IMG/VR virus record: IMGVR_UViG_3300030430_004101
Span: 1-40,668 of that record
Reading direction: 5' to 3' (one strand)
From: a virus
Length of the DNA: 40,668 nt
Positions 33,260-40,387 of this stretch are shown here, one piece after another. Each line of letters starts with the position of its first letter. Position 1 is the stretch's first letter. The notes under the pieces are model-generated. The model was not told the DNA's origin. It ran no database searches and worked only from the letters and a program-made list of their open reading frames with translations. A program made the translations under genes and the position numbers.

Positions 33260-33270
33260 ACCTGGTATGT

Positions 33271-34830
33271 TTACCCGCCCATGCCTAGGAAGCCACGGAG
33301 AGGTTGACGAACATTTTGGTCAAAACTGTGCCTGAAACCATGATCTACCGGAACTCCGGATGCTCGTTGGCCTTGTCGCATTCTGGCTTGGATACCTCCA
33401 AGGAGGGACTCTCGTTGGTCCATGAGCTTCCCGACTCGGTCCTTCTTCTTCAGTTCGTCCACCTCGAGCTTGAGCGACTGTTCCAGTTCGTCAATCTCGC
33501 TTCCACTCATCCCAGAAGTTTCACCTCTAGCGTACCGCGCGGCTTCTTTAGCAGCCTCTGTAGGAACAAATATACCCCCTCGTTCCTCAAGCGCGAACCC
33601 TGTGCGGGGCTGTCCGGTAGCAGGACCTCCCGGCTGGGTAGGTGCGGAGCCGACGGCTCCGGGAGCAACTCGAGTCCTTCCGGCTTCAAATTCTTCGCGG
33701 GGAGTTTGCCGCAAGGCAAGTCGTTGAGAAGGAGTCAGCCCATCGCTTGGCGCAGCAGGGTTAGGTCCCATAACCCCTCCGCGAGGAGCGGGCGCAGGGG
33801 GCGGGGGCCCTACAGCACGGTAATCTCTGGGTTGCCCAACAGGGCCGCTAGCCTGAGGGGTGGGACCGAAGTCCAGAATGTCCCTCATCATCATTTGGTT
33901 TTCAGCCTCGACGTCGATAGGAGTGTTGTCGGGGCCTCGTCGATCTCCTGCCTGCGGGCGGGGAGCACCTACAAAGTTGGGATCGTATCGCTCAAGAACA
34001 TCCGCGAGAGCAGGATCGTTGCGGATAGCGTCGAGTCGCGCTGTGTTAACCGAGGTCTCAACGTCGTTGATTGCGTTACCAAGTTGCTCTGCGCTTCGAG
34101 CAAGATCCATGCGTGCCTGGCTGGGAGTATAGTCGGCGCTGGCGGACTGAGGATCAGCCCCGGGCGTCATCCCGGGCTTCTTCACGTCATCCATCATGTC
34201 TTTGAGTTGCTCTTTGATTTCGTCTTGGATCTGCTGTTGTTGACGCTGCTTATAGGAAGGCGCTCCTTTTCCAAGTCGCTGATCGCGGAGCTCTTGGGCC
34301 CTGTTCTGGCTTCGTTCTCGGGCTGCTTCTCTTTCTTTTCGACGATTCTCCGCACGTTCTTGAGCAGACTGACGGGCCTCTTCTTCTTTTTGTTTTCTGT
34401 CTTCTCGTCGTTGCTGCGGGGACATGATAAGACCTGCGTCGATCAGGTCTTGTCGTTTGACGAGGCCTTGAAGTTCACTCAGGGGGATGCCTGCAGCACG
34501 ACCCAAGATGACCATGTTGATGATGTCGAGCAGGCTGTTTTGTTTGCCTTTTGCTCCAACCGCTGCGTCGAGTCGCTGCTGGAGTTTCCTCAACGCTTCA
34601 TTCGTAGGATTGGTCTGAGCCAGTGGTGCAGGTCGGGGCTTTTGTTGGGTCTTAGGTTTCGCGTCTTTGGTTGCGTCCGCCTTGAGAGGCCCCGTCGCTT
34701 TATCAAAAAATCGTTCTCCAGAATCAATCTCGACCAAGTTGTCGGGGGCAGGCTGGAAAATTTCTGGCAACTCAGCGGCCTCTATGTCGAGGATTCGCTG
34801 GAAGTAATCAGGTAAGTTAGCTGAACTCAT
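33271..34830 (-). CDS. Low-complexity coiled-coil protein, first gene of the minus block (519 aa)
   Basis: I use the ATG at 34830 (MSSANLPDYFQRILDIEAAE), 14 bases from the start of the divergent helicase gene, with GGAG about 8 bases upstream. A charged coiled-coil zone (about 140-225: RREDRKQKEEEARQ, RRKEREAARERSQNRAQ) is followed by Pro/Gly/Ala-rich disordered sequence with a PPPPAPAPRGG stretch, then a short helical end (SEIDELEQSLKLEVDELKKK). It is probably a virion or assembly factor; no enzymatic motif is visible. The full-length antisense frame is a shadow. Confidence 0.75.
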   Translation of the reverse strand: MSSANLPDYFQRILDIEAAELPEIFQPAPDNLVEIDSGERFFDKATGPLKADATKDAKPKTQQKPRPAPLAQTNPTNEALRKLQQRLDAAVGAKGKQNSLLDIINMVILGRAAGIPLSELQGLVKRQDLIDAGLIMSPQQRREDRKQKEEEARQSAQERAENRRKEREAARERSQNRAQELRDQRLGKGAPSYKQRQQQQIQDEIKEQLKDMMDDVKKPGMTPGADPQSASADYTPSQARMDLARSAEQLGNAINDVETSVNTARLDAIRNDPALADVLERYDPNFVGAPRPQAGDRRGPDNTPIDVEAENQMMMRDILDFGPTPQASGPVGQPRDYRAVGPPPPAPAPRGGVMGPNPAAPSDGLTPSQRLALRQTPREEFEAGRTRVAPGAVGSAPTQPGGPATGQPRTGFALEERGGIFVPTEAAKEAARYARGETSGMSGSEIDELEQSLKLEVDELKKKDRVGKLMDQRESLLGGIQARMRQGQRASGVPVDHGFRHSFDQNVRQPLRGFLGMGG

Positions 34831-34844
34831 CGAAAGGAATCTCC

Positions 34845-36254
34845 ATGATCGGAACACAGTCTAACCCAGTACAGAGCGGTGAGCCTGCAAAGGTAGCCGG
34901 GGCACTCTTACAGTCGCACTTCTTAACCCCAAACAACAGGCCGGGATTATGGACCCACCAAGGCGTCCACTATGTTTGGGAGGGTCACCGCTGGGTGCTG
35001 CACGATAGAGAGTGGTTGCGGGATGCCTGCTGGAACATGCTTGAGGACTTCCATATCAACAAGATGGTCAATGGTATGCCTGCCGTGGTTCGGTATGGGG
35101 TGGATCAGTCCAAGATCGCAAACGTGCTGGAGGCTCTGTCTGCCAAGACCCGACTGCCCCACGTCAATGTTCCGTGTTGGCTAGGCTCCTCGGACATGGA
35201 TGCCAGCCGGTGTATCACCTTTGAGGACGCTGTCGTAGAAGTCTCCGATGTCTCCAAAGTCGCTGAGCGGGACGAGTCTTGGTTCAGCCCCTCAGTCATA
35301 CCCTGCAAGTACGACTCTGAGGCTACTTGTCCGCTGTGGCTCAACTGCCTTGAACAGTGGAGTGGAGGGGACAAAGTGTGGATAGAACTGCTACAGCGGT
35401 GGTTTGGGTACTGCATGATGCCCCACAATGACTATGCCCGGTGGTTCCTGATGTACGGCAAGGTCCGGTCAGGCAAGGGAACTATCGCCAAGATCCTAGA
35501 AACGCTGCTTGGTTTGGACTCGTACTTCGGGGTCAGCCTCTACAGCCTCAGTAACCGGTTTGGCTTGGACGGGTTGCAGGCGGCACGGGTCATGTGTGTG
35601 CATGAAGTCAGTGAGTTGGACGGTCGTGAGGGTGAACGGTGCACACAGGTGCTCAAAAGCATTCTGGGTCAAGACCGTATCGACATTGACCGCAAGGGGT
35701 TACCCATGATTCGTAACGTAGTAATCCCTGCCAAGGCCATGATGCAGACCAACGAGATACCAAAGCTGCCCAACAAAGGTCAGGGTCTTAGCAGCAAAAT
35801 GCTTCTGCTGCCATTTGACGTGTCATTCCACGGCAAAGAAGACGAGCGTCTGATACACAAGTTGCGGCAAGAACTGCCTGGTATTGCAGCGTGGGCGGTA
35901 AGAGGTGCGTGTCTGTGCGAGTCAGCGCAGTCCAGCGCAGAAAGATTCCCTGTCCCTGAGCGGAGTGCAGATGCGGTGCGACTGTACCTACAGACCAACA
36001 ATCCGTTCGATAGCTTCCTTGAGGCACGGTTTGTACAAAATGACAACGGCTTCGTGGCAACAGAGATGATCTGGAAGCAGTGGGAAGACTGGGTTGAGAG
36101 AAACAAGGTACGAGGCATGCACATCAGCCGCAACCAGATCACCGTAAAGATAGAGCAGGAGAGCAGTTGGAATCTGCGGCGTTACCGTCCGTGCGGCGGC
36201 AAGCGTGGTTTGAAGGGTATGGTGCTCAGAACCAAGTATGATGACGAGGCATGA
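34845..36254 (+). CDS. D5/P4-type SF3 helicase (primase-helicase) (469 aa)
   Basis: The C-terminal two thirds are a superfamily 3 helicase: Walker A MYGKVRSGKGT (about 203-213), a Walker B region ARVMCVHEVSELDG (about 246-260) and motif C PAKAMMQTNEIPKLP (about 294-310), then a C-terminal winged-helix-like segment. The N-terminal about 140 residues (HYVWEGHRWVLHDREWLRDA) resemble the D5-N region that precedes such helicases. No intact archaeo-eukaryotic primase motif is seen, so it may act as helicase only. ATG 34845 has AAAGGA 7 bases upstream. It is the only clear replication gene in the window. Confidence 0.9.
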   Translation: MIGTQSNPVQSGEPAKVAGALLQSHFLTPNNRPGLWTHQGVHYVWEGHRWVLHDREWLRDACWNMLEDFHINKMVNGMPAVVRYGVDQSKIANVLEALSAKTRLPHVNVPCWLGSSDMDASRCITFEDAVVEVSDVSKVAERDESWFSPSVIPCKYDSEATCPLWLNCLEQWSGGDKVWIELLQRWFGYCMMPHNDYARWFLMYGKVRSGKGTIAKILETLLGLDSYFGVSLYSLSNRFGLDGLQAARVMCVHEVSELDGREGERCTQVLKSILGQDRIDIDRKGLPMIRNVVIPAKAMMQTNEIPKLPNKGQGLSSKMLLLPFDVSFHGKEDERLIHKLRQELPGIAAWAVRGACLCESAQSSAERFPVPERSADAVRLYLQTNNPFDSFLEARFVQNDNGFVATEMIWKQWEDWVERNKVRGMHISRNQITVKIEQESSWNLRRYRPCGGKRGLKGMVLRTKYDDEA

Positions 36255-36502
36255 TGGATAATCCCGAAAAACCACTGACCTTTGTACCCACAGATGAGAT
36301 TGTGCAGGAGCTGCACCGTCGTAATCCGGTCATGATGTTGGTTTTTGAGAAAGAACCTAGCGGTGACGATCCGTCAACCCTTAACATATACGGCCCTGAG
36401 GGCACCGCTGCAGGTCTTGCACGTGCTTTGGGGCTGTTAGAGGCCGCAAAGCAGCAAATGCAGTTTGACTTTTTGCTGATGAATCGGGTCGGCGGCAAGT
36501 AA
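36251..36502 (+). CDS. Small hypothetical protein after the helicase (83 aa)
   Basis: It is coupled to the helicase by an ATGA overlap. The product is acidic at first (DNPEKPLTFVPTDEIVQELH), then has a strand and a Gly/Ala helix (YGPEGTAAGLARALGLLEAA). No family is recognised. A role with the helicase is suggested only by coupling. Confidence 0.75.
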   Translation: MMDNPEKPLTFVPTDEIVQELHRRNPVMMLVFEKEPSGDDPSTLNIYGPEGTAAGLARALGLLEAAKQQMQFDFLLMNRVGGK

Positions 36503-36532
36503 AATACCGGCATACCGGGGTCAAACCAGGCA

Positions 36533-36560
36533 TTTGCGTCTGTACTTGCATACATATAAT
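36533..36560 (+). promoter_or_regulatory. Sigma-70-like promoter
   Basis: A perfect -10 box TATAAT lies at 36555-36560, with TTTGCG at 36533-36538 as a weak -35 box, 16 bases apart. It would drive the small genes from 36820 rightward. It is the best housekeeping-type promoter I see in the window. Confidence 0.55.
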
Positions 36561-36633
36561 ACCTACTGACTGACTGTAGAGGGTATGGTATATGCGGATT
36601 GACTGGGCAAAACGCCTGTAACGTCCGATACAA

Positions 36634-36647
36634 CGTGACGCGTCACG
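36634..36647 (+). promoter_or_regulatory. 14-bp perfect palindrome (operator candidate)
   Basis: CGTGACGCGTCACG is a perfect inverted repeat about 75 bases after the -10 box at 36555. It shares GTGAC/GTCAC half-sites with the CGTCACGTGACAC copies at 38683 and 40007. It could be a binding site for a dimeric regulator or an origin-binding protein. Confidence 0.4.
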
Positions 36648-36732
36648 GTATAAGCCTGGTATGCCGTGGATTCCCAGAGAAAAACCACCTTTATATATAG
36701 CAACAACCGGACGGCCAGGGGGTCGGACGGGG

Positions 36733-36785
36733 GTAGCACAGTGTGTGCTAGGCGAGCTAGCACTGTGCTACGCCGTTTGTTTGTT
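36733..36785 (+). terminator. Long hairpin with T-rich tail
   Basis: GTAGCACAGTG (36733-36743) pairs with CACTGTGCTAC (36761-36771), with a further CTAG/CTAG pairing inside the loop. A TTTGTTTGTT tract follows. It could be a terminator for the helicase transcript or a structured leader of the next gene, whose ATG is 49 bases after the stem. Confidence 0.55.
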
Positions 36786-36819
36786 TGTATGCAGCAGCAG
36801 CTGCAGGAAGGATTGAACC

Positions 36820-37032
36820 ATGTTCAATTTGTTTCGTAAGTCGTCACGTAGTCGTAAAGTTGGTACAGCAAACCTCATGCCTGTGCATGAGAAGAAACAC
36901 GAGAACTCACCCGATTGGTACGGGTACGTAACAATCAAGGGCACTGAATACAAAATCAGTGGTTGGAATGCCGAAACCAAGAACGGCAATGAGAAGATCT
37001 CGATCTCAATCCAGAAGAAATGGAAGCGCTGA
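36820..37032 (+). CDS. Small basic beta protein (70 aa)
   Basis: ATG 36820 has GGAAGGA 9 bases upstream. The N-terminus is basic (FRKSSRSRKVGT), followed by a small strand-rich domain (PDWYGYVTIKGTEYKIS, GWNAETKNGNEKISISIQ). The YxISGWxxxTKxGxxxISI pattern resembles small single-strand-binding-like or DUF736-like proteins of mobile elements (from memory, moderate certainty). A very strong terminator follows at once, so the gene is a single-gene unit, probably well expressed. Confidence 0.8.
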   Translation: MFNLFRKSSRSRKVGTANLMPVHEKKHENSPDWYGYVTIKGTEYKISGWNAETKNGNEKISISIQKKWKR

Positions 37033-37053
37033 GCGTTCCATTTCACAACACAT

Positions 37054-37079
37054 GGGAGCCTTCGGGCTCCCTTTTTTTT
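37054..37079 (+). terminator. Strong rho-independent terminator, UUCG tetraloop
   Basis: GGGAGCC (37054-37060) and GGCTCCC (37065-37071) close a TTCG tetraloop and are followed by eight T's. This is a textbook terminator just after the 70-residue gene. Confidence 0.95.
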
Positions 37080-37154
37080 AAGGCTCCCGAAGAGGTGCCG
37101 TCCGGTTGAAGCCCACCATAATCGGCAGGATATCCGCAGGATAGCCGGGAGACA

Positions 37155-37191
37155 GCGTGAGCAGCAGCGAAGCGGGGTTCGCTGCTCACGC
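37155..37191 (+). terminator. Long hairpin before the 37229 gene
   Basis: GCGTGAGCAGC-AGCGAA pairs with TTCGCT-GCTCACGC, about 14 pairs with one 3-nt bulge and a G-rich loop. No T-run follows, so it may be an RNA stability or processing element rather than a terminator. It sits in the 5' leader of the next gene. Confidence 0.5.
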
Positions 37192-37228
37192 GGTGTGAGC
37201 GGTGGATAGCCCCAGAATGGAGTTTGTT

Positions 37229-37531
37229 ATGTGTGAAAGAATTGATTTGAAAGTAATGCAACCATCCCAGTTGCTTGTGAATGTCATTGAAGAGGCCACC
37301 AAAGGGACGTACGACGGTGGTCATCTGGTCATCAACTACCACAGTGACAATGACATCTTCGTCATGGATGTGGAGGGTGAATGGCACAACGAGATCGAGT
37401 GTCCATTCTACGACACCAAGCACTCACTGCTGGGTGAGACTGTCAGCGTCATCGACGGCAAGGTCACTCAGTGGGCATCCGATTACCCAGGGGAACCACG
37501 ACTCATTACCAAGAAGGAGGTCACCAAATGA
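37229..37531 (+). CDS. Hypothetical protein (100 aa)
   Basis: I use the ATG at 37229 with GGAG 7 bases upstream; the frame extends to a GTG at 37202 with no ribosome binding site. The product is an acidic alpha/beta protein (MCERIDLKVMQPSQLLVNVI, GGHLVINYHSDNDIFVMDVE). No family is recognised. Its last bases carry the AAGGAGGT ribosome binding site of the next gene, with which it overlaps by ATGA. Confidence 0.75.
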   Translation: MCERIDLKVMQPSQLLVNVIEEATKGTYDGGHLVINYHSDNDIFVMDVEGEWHNEIECPFYDTKHSLLGETVSVIDGKVTQWASDYPGEPRLITKKEVTK

Positions 37532-37713
37532 CCAATGTATTGATACTAACCATCGCATTCTTCGTCATCTTTGTTGCAGGCATCTTCGTCGGCAGGGAGT
37601 TGACATACCTCGCAGACGGTCGGAAACGACGCAAGGAACGGAAGTACAACGTACCACCCGTTGCTGGCGGATACCTCGACGACGAGTCGAAGCACTGGCC
37701 AAAGGCCAAGTGA
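37528..37713 (+). CDS. Small single-pass membrane protein (61 aa)
   Basis: The product starts MTN and has one strong membrane helix (VLILTIAFFVIFVAGIFVG, residues 4-22), then a positive cluster (GRKRRKERK) expected to stay in the cytoplasm and a polar tail. ATG 37528 follows a perfect AAGGAGGT. Size and topology would suit a superinfection-exclusion protein, a lysis inhibitor or a minimal holin; no sequence evidence chooses among these. Confidence 0.8.
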   Translation: MTNVLILTIAFFVIFVAGIFVGRELTYLADGRKRRKERKYNVPPVAGGYLDDESKHWPKAK

Positions 37714-37724
37714 GAGAGCGGAGT

Positions 37725-37754
37725 CAGCCCCCCGTACAGTGGTGCGGGGGCTGT
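37725..37754 (+). terminator. GC-rich hairpin between genes
   Basis: CAGCCCCC near 37725 pairs with GGGGGCTG ending at 37752, around a loop of about 12 bases; no T-run follows. It is another member of the hairpin series in the plus block. Confidence 0.5.
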
Positions 37755-37781
37755 CTCGCACAGTGAAAGAAAGGAATTGTT

Positions 37782-38066
37782 ATGAAAGAACCTTGGTGGT
37801 TTTGTAATCGTTACTCGGTGGTCATGTTCATCGAGAGTCCATACAGCACGGAGGTCGACACCGTAAGGATCGACGGAATCCTCAGCCAGCAACCGTTGGA
37901 AGAGAACCATTGGCGATCAGAAGAGATTCTGATTGGGGAACTCAAACACCACGGCATCTACCAGTGCGACGAACGCAGTGGTCAGAACACAGAACTTGTG
38001 GACTGGGCTGTGACCTCACGTGAACTTGTTGAACTTGGTGGTGATGAGCCCTTCTGGCTCGCATAA
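37782..38066 (+). CDS. Hypothetical protein (94 aa)
   Basis: The ribosome binding region GAAAGGAATTGTT before ATG 37782 is almost the same as that of the next gene, suggesting shared translation control. The product (MKEPWWFCNRYSVVMFIESP, then a helical acidic part) has no recognised domain. It is Trp-rich at the start and acidic overall. Confidence 0.75.
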   Translation: MKEPWWFCNRYSVVMFIESPYSTEVDTVRIDGILSQQPLEENHWRSEEILIGELKHHGIYQCDERSGQNTELVDWAVTSRELVELGGDEPFWLA

Positions 38067-38079
38067 GAAAGGAACTGTC

Positions 38080-38349
38080 ATGAATACCTATGAAGTTATT
38101 GTTTATCTTCTCTCAGAAATCGACGGTGTATCGCAACAGCGTATCGCCATAACCACAGATCATGACCTCACTCTCGGAGACGAGAAGGCATGTGAGATCG
38201 TCGAGGACAAGTGCGAAGAACTTGGACTCACAGAGAACTGGGAGGACTACTCCGGTCACGTCGATGTCATGGAAGTCGACGGCTTTGACATAGTGGATGG
38301 GGACAAGACAATCAAGATTGACATTGTCAGAACAGGAGGTAACCAGTGA
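38080..38349 (+). CDS. Small acidic hypothetical protein (89 aa)
   Basis: I use the ATG at 38080 after AAGAAAGGAACTGTC; the frame runs back to 38020 inside the previous gene. It is an acidic alpha/beta protein (MNTYEVIVYLLSEIDGVSQQ, then ACEIVEDKCEELGLTENWED), similar in flow to the 62-residue protein at 944. The next gene starts in a GTGA overlap with it. No function is recognised. Confidence 0.75.
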   Translation: MNTYEVIVYLLSEIDGVSQQRIAITTDHDLTLGDEKACEIVEDKCEELGLTENWEDYSGHVDVMEVDGFDIVDGDKTIKIDIVRTGGNQ

Positions 38350-38573
38350 TAGCGCACCCGCCCGCCACCGACAGGTGGAACTACAACAAAGTCCGAGAGA
38401 TGGCTCTGCGATGCGGAGAAGAGGACTACGCAATCAACGTTGCAACTCACTTCGAACTACGTGTCTTGTGCACGATTCCCGAGTCTGAACGGGAAGAAGC
38501 GGCCAAGATATTCGAAGCGAGTTGTCCACCAGTCCCGTATTGGACTGGTCCCATGGTTGATCCCATCTTGTGA
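38346..38573 (+). CDS. Small hypothetical protein (75 aa)
   Basis: GTG 38346 overlaps the previous stop (GTGA) and has AGGAGGT 6 bases upstream. The product has a central helix (NYNKVREMALRCGEEDYAIN) and a second (ESEREEAAKIFEASC). No family is recognised. A hairpin follows its stop. Confidence 0.7.
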   Translation: MIAHPPATDRWNYNKVREMALRCGEEDYAINVATHFELRVLCTIPESEREEAAKIFEASCPPVPYWTGPMVDPIL

Positions 38574-38583
38574 AGAGGTGGGT

Positions 38584-38612
38584 GCGGCTCCGTCCAGTGG
38601 GGCGGGAGCCGC
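38584..38612 (+). terminator. GC-rich hairpin between genes
   Basis: GCGGCTCC (38584-38591) and GGAGCCGC (38605-38612) form a perfect 8-bp stem around a G-rich loop. No T-run follows. It lies between the 75-residue and 254-residue genes, like the other intergenic hairpins of this block. Confidence 0.55.
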
Positions 38613-38633
38613 TCCCCCCAGTTTGGAGGTTAT

Positions 38634-39398
38634 ATGTTCAGATTTCGACAGCGACCAACACGTAAGTTGGTCACATTCAGAACGTCACGTGACACCGCAG
38701 CGTGGTACGTGGCACAGTTCGGCGATCGTGCGATTGACCGAGCCCGACGAGGCACACAAGTTGCCGAGTCCAAGTTGCAGGACAGACGTGTCACCGGTGA
38801 CGACAGGATCCGTTGGCAGGTCAAGCATGCACATCACGAGGCCTTCGTGGCCATGTTCATACCGATGCCAGTTGGTGGTGTCATGGGACGCAACCCAGCG
38901 TTCACATACGCACCTGACGGTACAATCACACGGACATCAGATATCCGTGCCAACGACGTGGCCAACGAGGGTGTTGCCATGGCATCAGGTGGTGCCAACC
39001 CACATGGCTGGACACTGGGTATCGCAGTGATCGGTGCTTGGTCAGAGACGAACGAGCGGGTGCACATGCATGCGGCCAACGACTTCGTACCTGACGAGCA
39101 CAACTGGGACAACCTTGTGTTCCCTGACCAGTTTGGTCGACCACGACTGGACGATGGCACACTCCTACCCATGGAGCCGTTCAGTACATACAAGTACATC
39201 GAGCCCAGTGACGACGAACCGTTCGGATACTGGGTGACCGATGTGCCAGGGTCATACGTACCACAACCCAGACGATCCACGGACGGATGGGGTGTGCACC
39301 TCGATGAGGATGACATGTACGCCATGACCAACCAACGCAAGTGTCTCGACGATGATGTCGCAGACCTTGACGAGACCGATGATACTCACGGTGAGTGA
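38634..39398 (+). CDS. Hypothetical protein with acidic C-terminus (254 aa)
   Basis: This is the largest gene of the right-hand small-gene cluster. ATG 38634 has GGAGG 6 bases upstream. The N-terminus is very basic (MFRFRQRPTRKLVTFRTSRD), followed by helices (RDTAAWYVAQFGDRAIDRA), a mixed domain (GWTLGIAVIGAWSETNERVH) and an acidic tail (DDDVADLDETDDTHGE). It is rich in Asp, His and Pro. No catalytic motif is seen. A CGTCACGTGACAC palindrome (38683) lies in its 5' end. The function is unknown. Confidence 0.75.
   Translation: MFRFRQRPTRKLVTFRTSRDTAAWYVAQFGDRAIDRARRGTQVAESKLQDRRVTGDDRIRWQVKHAHHEAFVAMFIPMPVGGVMGRNPAFTYAPDGTITRTSDIRANDVANEGVAMASGGANPHGWTLGIAVIGAWSETNERVHMHAANDFVPDEHNWDNLVFPDQFGRPRLDDGTLLPMEPFSTYKYIEPSDDEPFGYWVTDVPGSYVPQPRRSTDGWGVHLDEDDMYAMTNQRKCLDDDVADLDETDDTHGE
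38683..38695 (+). repeat. CGTCACGTGACAC element, copy 1
   Basis: A 13-bp word containing the palindrome GTCACGTGAC, located within the 254-residue gene. It is repeated exactly at 40007-40019 in a non-coding region, which suggests a binding site rather than a codon effect. Confidence 0.4.
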
Positions 39399-39418
39399 GT
39401 CGGTATTGGGGAGCATGC

Positions 39419-39455
39419 CCCCGCGTTCCGCGGGGCACGCACCCCAGCAGTTTGT
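39419..39455 (+). terminator. Hairpin with T-rich tail
   Basis: CCCCGCG (39419-39425), loop TTC and CGCGGGG (39429-39435) form a perfect stem. A TTTGTTTGTTTT tract follows about 15 bases later. This is likely a terminator after the 254-residue gene. Confidence 0.6.
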
Positions 39456-39486
39456 TTGTTTTAGTTACAAGAAAGGTAGGTGTCAT

Positions 39487-39960
39487 ATGACACATCTCAA
39501 AATGCAATCGCTTCAATCTTCTCGTCCAACCAGTGGTGGACTGCCACCCTATGTGATGACCAATGAGGAAAAGACTTCATTCAAAGACCAGATCCAATAC
39601 GGAACTGACTCAGATGGTAACTGGTTCATGGTGTTGCCTCCGATCCCATTGCGTCCTGGTAACCGTGGTGAGACTGGTAAGTCAGCCGGTCTGTGTTCCA
39701 TCAATCAGTGGGACTCGGAGAAGAAGCAACAACGTGACATCATCATTGCCGATGGTGACAGCATCACTGGTATTGAGTCGATGATCGTCATGTCACTCAA
39801 TGTGGCAGCAGTGGCGAAGAACGGGAAGACCTTCCCGAACTTCGGTGAACCACGACAACCAGCGCAGTCTGAACCAGATGCAACCAGCAACACCACCCTC
39901 GGTGGAGGAGTTGCTGATGTGTCGGATGCAGACCGCAAAGCAATGGGTATCACTGACTGA
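39487..39960 (+). CDS. Hypothetical protein (157 aa)
   Basis: I use the ATG at 39487 with AGGTAGGTG upstream; the frame runs to 39352 inside the previous gene. The product has a Ser/Gln-rich N-terminus (MQSLQSSRPTSGGLPPYVMT), a compact body (DGNWFMVLPPIPLRP, QRDIIIADGDSITGIESMIV) and a disordered acidic tail with a short terminal helix (DVSDADRKAMGITD). A body followed by a flexible acidic tail is seen in many phage single-strand-binding proteins, but the fold cannot be confirmed. Confidence 0.8.
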   Translation: MTHLKMQSLQSSRPTSGGLPPYVMTNEEKTSFKDQIQYGTDSDGNWFMVLPPIPLRPGNRGETGKSAGLCSINQWDSEKKQQRDIIIADGDSITGIESMIVMSLNVAAVAKNGKTFPNFGEPRQPAQSEPDATSNTTLGGGVADVSDADRKAMGITD

Positions 39961-40006
39961 TACCCACCAGATGATCTCGTCTTCGAGCCCTGCCGGTATG
40001 ATACGG

Positions 40007-40019
40007 CGTCACGTGACAC
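40007..40019 (+). repeat. CGTCACGTGACAC element, copy 2
   Basis: An exact copy of the 13-bp element at 38683, here in the 160-bp gap between two genes, just after a TATGAT word (39997-40002) that could be a -10 box. It may be an operator. Confidence 0.45.
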
Positions 40020-40066
40020 AATGTGAAAGTCACGAGGGACCAGGCGAGACGTCTGTCCACCCCCCC

Positions 40067-40105
40067 GACTCCCCTCCACTCCGGTGGAGGGCGAGTCTTT
40101 TTTTT
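40067..40105 (+). terminator. Strong rho-independent terminator
   Basis: GACTC and GAGTC flank an inner stem CCTCCAC/GTGGAGG with a TCCG loop, followed by eight T's (40098-40105). It ends the transcript of the 157-residue gene and lies just before the next gene. Confidence 0.9.
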
Positions 40106-40120
40106 ACGGAGTGAAACACC

Positions 40121-40387
40121 ATGATCAAGATTACCTACGGAATCGGCAGAGCCGTGAAGTCTCACATGCAGGCTGCATCAATGGCCCATGCTCTGCTGAC
40201 TGACAATCCGCACAACTGGGTGCGTATACAAAATGCAGATGCAGACTGGGCACGCATCATGCACACACACCCAGACAACACAGTCCACACGTTCAGTGAG
40301 GGCACAACCAAGGACGTCGACGCGGATCTCCAAGCCCTGGAGAATCACGATCGGCAGAACCCGATGCTTCCTGAAGATCGGGTATAA
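40121..40387 (+). CDS. Small hypothetical protein (88 aa)
   Basis: ATG 40121 has CGGAG about 9 bases upstream, right after a terminator. The product is His/Asp-rich with an N-terminal helix (GRAVKSHMQAASMAHALL) and a second (ADADWARIMHTHPDNT). No family is recognised. It is flanked on both sides by hairpins and so looks like a stand-alone unit. Confidence 0.75.
   Translation: MIKITYGIGRAVKSHMQAASMAHALLTDNPHNWVRIQNADADWARIMHTHPDNTVHTFSEGTTKDVDADLQALENHDRQNPMLPEDRV

Larger units (their letters stand above)
36503..36819 (+). promoter_or_regulatory. 317-bp non-coding regulatory region of the plus block
   Basis: I find no convincing gene here. It holds a sigma-70-like promoter (36533-36560), a 14-bp perfect palindrome (36634-36647), repeated GGTAT/GTATGCCG words, a pyrimidine/AT patch (TTTATATATAG near 36690), G-rich repeats (GTCGGACGGGGG) and a long hairpin (36733-36771) followed by TTTGTTTGTTTG. 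It is the largest gap in the window and could contain the control region or an origin; the origin idea is only a suggestion. Confidence 0.55.

Noticed and set aside
33304-34815. A 503-codon open frame antisense to the first minus-block gene
   Set aside because: It is Ser/Leu/Arg/Cys-rich as expected for a reverse-strand shadow of a biased gene, has no ribosome binding site, and runs wall to wall under a credible coding frame.
37202-37228. Upstream GTG start for the 100-residue gene
   Set aside because: No ribosome binding site precedes it, whereas ATG 37229 has GGAG at ideal distance.
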